This document shows, piece after piece, positions 59,157-64,000 of a DNA stretch of 64,000 nucleotides (position 1 is its first letter; each line of letters opens with the position of its first letter). Below the pieces are notes generated by a model, which worked only from the letters and a program-made list of their open reading frames with translations, was not told the origin of the DNA and made no database searches. This DNA is from Devosia sp. Root685 (GTDB lineage: Bacteria > Pseudomonadota > Alphaproteobacteria > Rhizobiales > Devosiaceae), in NCBI RefSeq assembly GCF_001427875.1, contig NZ_LMHK01000004.1, forward strand, positions 247,903 through 311,902. Reading direction: 5' to 3'. Position numbers and translations under genes: made by a program.

Positions 59157-61463
59157 ATGTTTCAAGCCGCCCATAAATTACTGCCGCCCATCGACTACGT
59201 GTCGATGATCCGCTCGCTTTACGCAGACCGGTTGTCGATGTTGCTGGGCGCCTATGGTTCGGCGCTGGCCGCTTCCGTGGCAGCGCTCGAAGCGCGCGCG
59301 CCGGTGCTTGGCTGCATCGCCGTCATGTTCATCGTCGTCGGCTTTTTGCGCCATCTCGATATGAGGGCTTTCAGCGATGTGGTGCTCGGCGACGAGGATG
59401 TCGAAGCCGCGCTCTATTGGGAGGGACGGGCGACCCTGGGCGCCGCCGCCATCGCGCTACTTTATGGGGTCTGGTGCCTGATCAGCTTTTGGGTCGTCGA
59501 CGATGCCTTTGCCGAACTGACCGCCGCCAGCGTTTCGGTTTCCGTATTGGTCGGCGTCTCGCAGCGCAATTTCGCCATCGACAAGCTGATGACCATTCAG
59601 GTCCTGCTCATCGCCGTGCCCCTGTGCCTGGGGCTGCTGCTGGTGGGCAATATCTACTATGCCCTTCTTACCCTGCTGCTCTTGCCCTTCTTCCTGTCGC
59701 TGCGCAAGATCGCGGGCAATGCGCGAAACGTGCTGCTGCGCGCCGTGCATGGCCGCACCAAGGCCTCGGCCCTTGCCGGTCAGCTCGATGCTGCCCTCGA
59801 CACCATGGCGCATGGTCTCCTCATGCTCGACCGCAACCACCTGATCGAGGTGGCCAACGACACCGCGCTTTTGGCTTTTGGCATCGACAATCCGGCCGAC
59901 TGGATCGGACGGCCGCTCTATGAACTCTTCGAACATGCCCTTGCCACCGGCGCCGTGCCGCAGGCCGCCGCCCGGCGCATCGAGGTGCTGATCGACACCC
60001 GATCGAGCGGCAAGGTGCTGATCGCCAATGCCGAGGGGCGCTATTTCGAAGCCTCGATTTCCTCGCGCGAAGCCAAATCCGTGCTGCTGTTCGAAGACGT
60101 TTCCGAGCGCATCGCCACCGAGGAGCGCATCAGCTATATGGCGCGCTATGACGCGCTGACGGGCCTGCCCAACCGCGCCTATTTCGCCGAACTGGTCGAA
60201 AAGGCGCTCGACGCGAGGCTCGATACGTTCGAAGCGGACCATGCGGCGCTGCTGATCCTCGATATCGACGATTTCAAGCATATCAACGACACGCTCGGTC
60301 ATCTCGCCGGCGATCAATTGCTGCACGAACTTGGGCGCCGTCTGCCCCACGCCCTGCCTGAAAAGGCCATTGTCGGGCACCTAGGCGGGGATGAGTTCAT
60401 CGCCTTCTACGTCTCGTCCGGCGGGCCCGACGGTATCGAAGCGGACGCCGAGCGCCTGCTCACGAGCCTCCACCAGACCTATCAATTGCCCAGTCGCTGC
60501 CTCGACATCGATGTCAGCATCGGCCTCGTTTCGTCCTCGGAACGCCATAACGATTTCGAGCAATTGATGATCAAGGCCGATCTGGCGCTCAACGGAGCCA
60601 AAGCGGACGGCAAGAACCGCATCATGACGTTCCATGCCCGCATGGATACCGAATATCAGCTCCGCCAGCAGCTCAAGCTCGACCTCAAGACCGCCATTGC
60701 CGAAGGCAAATTGCACCTGGCCTATCAGCCCGTCGTCGACCCGCGCGAAAATCGCATTGTCGGTTGCGAGGCCCTGGCGCGCTGGGATCACGAGACCTAT
60801 GGCCCGATCCCGCCGGCAACCTTCATCCCCATCGCCGAAGAAACCGGCATGATCACCGACCTGACGCGTTTCGTGCTCGCCAAGGCGACACGCGATTGCC
60901 ACACCTGGCCAGGAAATACCCACGTCGCGGTCAATATTTCGGCGCGCGATTTCGGCTCCGCCGATGTCGAGGACATGGTCAGCCGCGCGCTTCTCGAAAG
61001 CGGCCTCCCCGCTGGACGGCTTGAGATCGAAGTGACCGAAACCACGGTCATCGAGGAACGCGATGCCGCCGCCGCCGCGCTCCTCAAGCTCGTCAAGCAA
61101 GGGGTCGGCGTGGCGCTCGACGATTTCGGTACCGGCTATTCATCGCTGAGCTATCTCAGCGCCCTGCCCTTCACCAAACTCAAGATCGATCGCTCCTTTC
61201 TCACCGGCATCGAAACGGACGAACACGCGCTCAAGCTGCTCGCCAATGTCGTGCAGATCGGCAAGGATCTCGGCCTTCTCACCACGATCGAGGGCGTCGA
61301 AACCGAGGTTCAGCTCAATTTCGTCATCAACCATACGCGGGCCGATCTCATCCAGGGTTACCTGTTCGGCGCCCCGGTGAGCTTTGAGGCAATCTCGCGC
61401 CTGCTTGAACAGCAGCATTCCCAGCAAAACCCGGTATCGCTGCGCCTTGTTTCATCGACCTGA
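59157..61463 (+). CDS. membrane-bound PAS-GGDEF-EAL cyclic di-GMP protein
   Basis: A 768-aa protein. Residues 1-190 contain about five membrane helices (for example VLGCIAVMFIVVGFL, LLIAVPLCLGLLLVG). A PAS-like segment (about 215-320; DTMAHGLLMLDRNHLIEVAN) leads to a GGDEF domain with HLGGDEFIAFY intact and an EAL domain with GCEALARWDHE, DDFGTGYSSLSYLSALP and KIDRSFL intact. It can in principle synthesise and degrade c-di-GMP. ATG 59157 has AGGA upstream. It is one of three c-di-GMP proteins in the window. Confidence 0.94.
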   Translation: MFQAAHKLLPPIDYVSMIRSLYADRLSMLLGAYGSALAASVAALEARAPVLGCIAVMFIVVGFLRHLDMRAFSDVVLGDEDVEAALYWEGRATLGAAAIALLYGVWCLISFWVVDDAFAELTAASVSVSVLVGVSQRNFAIDKLMTIQVLLIAVPLCLGLLLVGNIYYALLTLLLLPFFLSLRKIAGNARNVLLRAVHGRTKASALAGQLDAALDTMAHGLLMLDRNHLIEVANDTALLAFGIDNPADWIGRPLYELFEHALATGAVPQAAARRIEVLIDTRSSGKVLIANAEGRYFEASISSREAKSVLLFEDVSERIATEERISYMARYDALTGLPNRAYFAELVEKALDARLDTFEADHAALLILDIDDFKHINDTLGHLAGDQLLHELGRRLPHALPEKAIVGHLGGDEFIAFYVSSGGPDGIEADAERLLTSLHQTYQLPSRCLDIDVSIGLVSSSERHNDFEQLMIKADLALNGAKADGKNRIMTFHARMDTEYQLRQQLKLDLKTAIAEGKLHLAYQPVVDPRENRIVGCEALARWDHETYGPIPPATFIPIAEETGMITDLTRFVLAKATRDCHTWPGNTHVAVNISARDFGSADVEDMVSRALLESGLPAGRLEIEVTETTVIEERDAAAAALLKLVKQGVGVALDDFGTGYSSLSYLSALPFTKLKIDRSFLTGIETDEHALKLLANVVQIGKDLGLLTTIEGVETEVQLNFVINHTRADLIQGYLFGAPVSFEAISRLLEQQHSQQNPVSLRLVSST

Positions 61464-61534
61464 GGCCGGTCTCGCGCTTTAGTGGGGCAAAGCCGGCAAA
61501 TTAACCACGTCGGCAATGTCAACTTTTATCAAGG

Positions 61535-61550
61535 TTAATAGATCGTTAAC
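61535..61550 (+). promoter_or_regulatory. CtrA-type site (TTAA-N7-TTAAC)
   Basis: TTAA at 61535-61538, seven bases, TTAAC at 61546-61550: an exact match to the extended CtrA consensus. It lies 38 bases before the FeeM-like gene start. This is the best of the CtrA-type sites in the window. Confidence 0.65.
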
Positions 61551-61587
61551 GTCCCACCGAGGCAATTGAAAGCGGGCGGCAATCAGC

Positions 61588-62367
61588 ATGGCGATCGACA
61601 AGGACAGCGCGGCCGCGGTCCGCGCCGGAGAACCCTCGCGCTTTTCGGGAGCCCTTATCGATGTGCTCGACGACGTGAGCTATGCGCGGGTCGATGCCAG
61701 CGTCATCGATGACCCGATCTACAAATTGCGCTACCGCGCCTATGTGCGTGAGGGGTTCATGGATCACAATGCGGAGGAAATCTGCATTGACGATCTCGAT
61801 GAAACGCCCAATGCCATGAGTTTCGGCATCTATATCAAGGGCGAACTGGTCAGTTCCATTCGCCTCCATCACCTGACAGCGGACCATCGCCGCTCGCCCA
61901 GTATGAAAGTGTGTCCGGACATCCTGACGCCGATGGTGGATGCGGGAAGGACCTTCATCGACCCGAGCCGTTTTACCGCGGATCGCGAGGCATCGCTGGC
62001 CTATCCCGCCCTGCCTTTCCTGACGCTGCGCGTTGCCGCCATGGCCTCGGTACACTTCAACGCCGACCTGTGCCTCGCTCTCGTGCGTCCCGAACATGGG
62101 CCCTTCTACAAGCGCGTCTTCGGCTCGGAAATCATGAGCGAAGCAAGAAGCTATCCGGGCCTCCATTTCCCGGTCGCCCTTTTCGGCGCGCCGGTTGAAA
62201 ACATCCGCACCCGCGTCGCCCAGCGCTTTCCGTTCTTTTTGTCGACCAGCCACGAGCGCGAACAGCTCTTCACCCAGACGATCAAGCAGGGCACGCATCT
62301 GCGCATCCGCGCCTCGGCCCGCCACGCCTACGAAAGCGCGCGCGCCGAAATGGCGGAACCGTTCTGA
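61588..62367 (+). CDS. FeeM/autoinducer-synthase-like N-acyl amino acid synthase domain protein
   Basis: A 259-aa protein. DPIYKLRYRAYVREGFMD near residue 45 resembles the N-terminal R-x-x-x-Y/F segment of FeeM and LuxI-type acyltransferases (GNAT-like fold). ELVSSIRLHHL and FIDPSRFTADREASLAYPALPFLTLRVAAM near residue 130 fit the catalytic strand and helix. FeeM makes long-chain N-acyl-tyrosines from acyl-ACP; the product here is unknown. No LuxR regulator is adjacent. An exact CtrA-type site precedes it. tRNA-Thr is convergent 13 bases downstream. Confidence 0.82.
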   Translation: MAIDKDSAAAVRAGEPSRFSGALIDVLDDVSYARVDASVIDDPIYKLRYRAYVREGFMDHNAEEICIDDLDETPNAMSFGIYIKGELVSSIRLHHLTADHRRSPSMKVCPDILTPMVDAGRTFIDPSRFTADREASLAYPALPFLTLRVAAMASVHFNADLCLALVRPEHGPFYKRVFGSEIMSEARSYPGLHFPVALFGAPVENIRTRVAQRFPFFLSTSHEREQLFTQTIKQGTHLRIRASARHAYESARAEMAEPF

Positions 62368-62380
62368 GTGGAAAAGGAAA

Positions 62381-62456
62381 TGGTGCCGCTTAGGTGACTC
62401 GAACACCTGACCCCATCATTACGAATGATGTGCTCTACCAACTGAGCTAAAGCGGC
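62381..62456 (-). tRNA. tRNA-Thr (anticodon CGT)
   Basis: The reverse complement is a 76-nt cloverleaf. The acceptor GCCGCTT pairs with AAGCGGC, the anticodon loop TTCGTAA has CGT, the T arm contains GGTGTTCGAGTCACC, and CCA is encoded. It lies between the FeeM-like gene and hemY. Confidence 0.97.
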
Positions 62457-62492
62457 GCCGGGCGGGCCATGGCCCGAACGGATGGCGGTCTT

Positions 62493-63878
62493 TTACTGGT
62501 GGTTTTCCGCCGGCGCAAGAGGCAAGACCGGGGCAGGCTTGGGGAAATTCTCCGCGCCTTCACCCGAGGCCACCGACAGCGGCAGAGGCCGCGCATTGCT
62601 GGTCACAGGCACTTTCCACTCAAAAGCATCGAGCTTGCCGGTGACTGGAGAGATCGGCTCCCACTCGGCGCTCACCAGCCCATCGGCCGTCCAGGCCGGA
62701 TCGCGCGTTGCCCGGAGGCCGCGGGCCAGCCATTCGCGCGCCTTGCCCTGATCGCCGCTTTCCCCTGCTTCGATTTCGGCCATGAGGCTGGCAACGCCCT
62801 CGGTGAGATCCGGCCCGGCATAGGGCAGCAGCACGTCGCGGGCGAGCGGCCAATCATAGGCATCCACCGCGGCACGGGCGAGCGCCATGGCAGCCGCGCG
62901 GTGTTCGGGCGGCGTATCGACAATCTCGCGCATGCGCTTCAACCGTTCGACCGCCGAGGCGCCGGGCTGGGCGTGACCATAGAGCGCGGCGATATCGGGA
63001 TGACCGGTCGCGCGCCAGATGCGCCGGAGGAGGCTCATCGCCTTGCGGCTCTCGCCTTGATTGATATGGACGCGCGCCGCGATCAGTGCCGCCGGCACGA
63101 AATCGGGCAGCAGCTTGAGCGCCGTCAGCGCATGTTCTAGCGCCGCCAGCGGCTGGCTGGTTTCCGCGTCGCGCGCCCGGGCGGTCTCGATGACCGCCTG
63201 ACGGCGACGCTTTTTGGCCCGGCCTTCGCGGCCCGGCGGCACTTCGGCATTGACCATGGCCACGGCCTCGGCCCAATGGCCACGCTGCACCAGATCGTCA
63301 AAAACGGCTTCCGCCGCCCAGCCACTATCGGGCGCCAGACTCAGTGCCTTGCGCGCAAACGTCAGCGCCGCTTCCGGCCGTTGCTGGGTTCGCGCCTGGT
63401 CATAAAGCCCGGTCAGGGCGGCCAAGGCGGTCTTGTCGCTGGCGATCAACGCCCGATAGTGCTCGCGCGCTGCCGGCATGTCGCCCACAGCCAGATCGGC
63501 CCGCGCCTCCAGCAATTTTGCCGCGCTGTTTTCAGGAAGGCGCGCCTGCGCTTCACGCGCAAGAAGTCGCGCCCGCGCCGGGTCGCCCGATTGGAGGGCA
63601 ATAACGGCATCGGAGAGGGCTTCGACCCCCTGCTCGCGGCGGCGCAGGGCACGACGCCGTGCCATGGCCCGCGGCGCCCCAAAAATGCGGCGCGCAACGG
63701 CCCAGACGAGAATGATAAGCGCTGCCGCAAGCAGCAACAGCACCACGGCCGTGCCCAGGCGCGGCTGCATGCGATAGCCGGCCAGTTCCAGCGTCAGCGT
63801 GCCCGGCAGGGCCATGAGCCAGGCAGCCAGCGCTGCGACGACAAGAGAACCGATGATCCAGAGAGCAAGGCGGATCAT
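62493..63878 (-). CDS. hemY: HemY-like TPR membrane protein
   Basis: A 461-aa protein of the proteobacterial HemY family (not protoporphyrinogen oxidase). Two N-terminal membrane helices (residues 3-24 and 40-62) flank YRMQPRLG. The cytoplasmic region is a chain of tetratricopeptide-like helices (LLAREAQARLPENSAAKLLEA, RRIWRATGHPDIAALYGHAQPG). It has been linked to heme synthesis by genome context with hemC and hemD. The ATG overlaps the upstream gene's stop (ATGA). Confidence 0.93.
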   Translation of the reverse strand: MIRLALWIIGSLVVAALAAWLMALPGTLTLELAGYRMQPRLGTAVVLLLLAAALIILVWAVARRIFGAPRAMARRRALRRREQGVEALSDAVIALQSGDPARARLLAREAQARLPENSAAKLLEARADLAVGDMPAAREHYRALIASDKTALAALTGLYDQARTQQRPEAALTFARKALSLAPDSGWAAEAVFDDLVQRGHWAEAVAMVNAEVPPGREGRAKKRRRQAVIETARARDAETSQPLAALEHALTALKLLPDFVPAALIAARVHINQGESRKAMSLLRRIWRATGHPDIAALYGHAQPGASAVERLKRMREIVDTPPEHRAAAMALARAAVDAYDWPLARDVLLPYAGPDLTEGVASLMAEIEAGESGDQGKAREWLARGLRATRDPAWTADGLVSAEWEPISPVTGKLDAFEWKVPVTSNARPLPLSVASGEGAENFPKPAPVLPLAPAENHQ

Positions 63879-64000
63879 GCGCCATTCCCCCCCGCCAGCG
63901 CCGCCTGACGAAGCGAGGCGAGGAAGGACTGAGCCGCCGCCTGCTGACTTATTTCTTCGGCCACCGCACCCGTGGCCGTCCGCATGGACGGCGGCAGGGC
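63875..64000 (-). CDS. C-terminal end of a gene upstream of hemY (mitofilin-like COG4223 expected)
   Basis: An in-frame 41-residue C-terminus, ending AAQSFLASLRQAALAGGNGA, runs from the window edge to a TGA that overlaps the hemY start. In Hyphomicrobiales the gene between hemD and hemY usually encodes a mitofilin-like membrane protein with a helical Ala-rich tail, which fits, but too little is visible to be sure. Confidence 0.6.
   Translation of the reverse strand, partial: ALPPSMRTATGAVAEEISQQAAAQSFLASLRQAALAGGNGA

Overview
The window is a 64 kb piece of ordinary, gene-dense chromosome from a GC-rich alphaproteobacterium. It most resembles the order Hyphomicrobiales, and I would guess a Devosia-like genus. 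The supporting signs are a ccmABCDG operon divergent from acnA, IalB-family secreted proteins, DUF2794 and DUF1223 proteins, a FeeM-domain protein, a HemY protein, an ImuA-ImuB-DnaE2 mutagenesis cassette behind a GTTC-N7-GTTC SOS box, and several TTAA-N7-TTAA (CtrA-type) sites. The genus is inference; no rRNA is present.

Layout. 1-10.5 kb: a HEAT-repeat gene end and deoD; SRPBCC, argC, GNAT and DUF1275 genes; tRNA-Ala(CGC); a divergent TetR/reductase pair around a perfect 12-bp inverted-repeat operator; a Gfo/Idh/MocA oxidoreductase; an unknown membrane protein with a ClpP-fold partner; and a diguanylate cyclase. 10.5-20.5 kb: a luciferase-like monooxygenase, two tandem PagL-like outer-membrane proteins, a 148-bp palindromic element, a flavoprotein, asd, an EamA exporter, two EF-hand proteins, carbonic anhydrase, a Nudix hydrolase and a LysE exporter. 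20.6-29.3 kb: the cytochrome c maturation operon, acnA, DUF1223, DUF2794 and two GNAT genes. 29.4-41.2 kb: a Bax-inhibitor-like protein, thpR, two IalB proteins, rlmN, rlmJ, a LysE and Lrp pair, argG, a CPT-like kinase, a PAS-GGDEF-EAL protein and a DUF3892 protein. 41.2-52.6 kb: a candidate small RNA, hppA, DUF167/YggT, DedA, typA, one AT-rich foreign-looking gene, MarR, a DUF3445 protein, ppa, a universal stress protein and a TerB protein. 52.7-64 kb: the SOS mutagenesis cassette, phhB, a membrane GGDEF-EAL protein, a FeeM-like protein, tRNA-Thr(CGT), hemY and the end of its upstream neighbour.

How genes work together. argC and argG serve arginine synthesis. Two LysE-type exporters are present, one downstream of an Lrp regulator. 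hppA and ppa both hydrolyse pyrophosphate, one conserving the energy as a proton gradient. ccmABC-ccmD-ccmG handle heme and thiols for c-type cytochromes. Three c-di-GMP proteins are present; two have CtrA-type sites (one exact, one with a mismatch) just upstream, as do the FeeM-like gene and the unknown 6.8 kb membrane protein, suggesting a cell-cycle-regulated group.

The least explained parts are non-coding. A structured intergenic repeat is present twice in inverted orientation (32247-32603 and 40606-40885, with an identical 83-bp core) around an 8-kb segment. A separate 148-bp palindrome supplies the stop codons of both flanking convergent genes. A three-hairpin small-RNA candidate lies at about 41210-41312.
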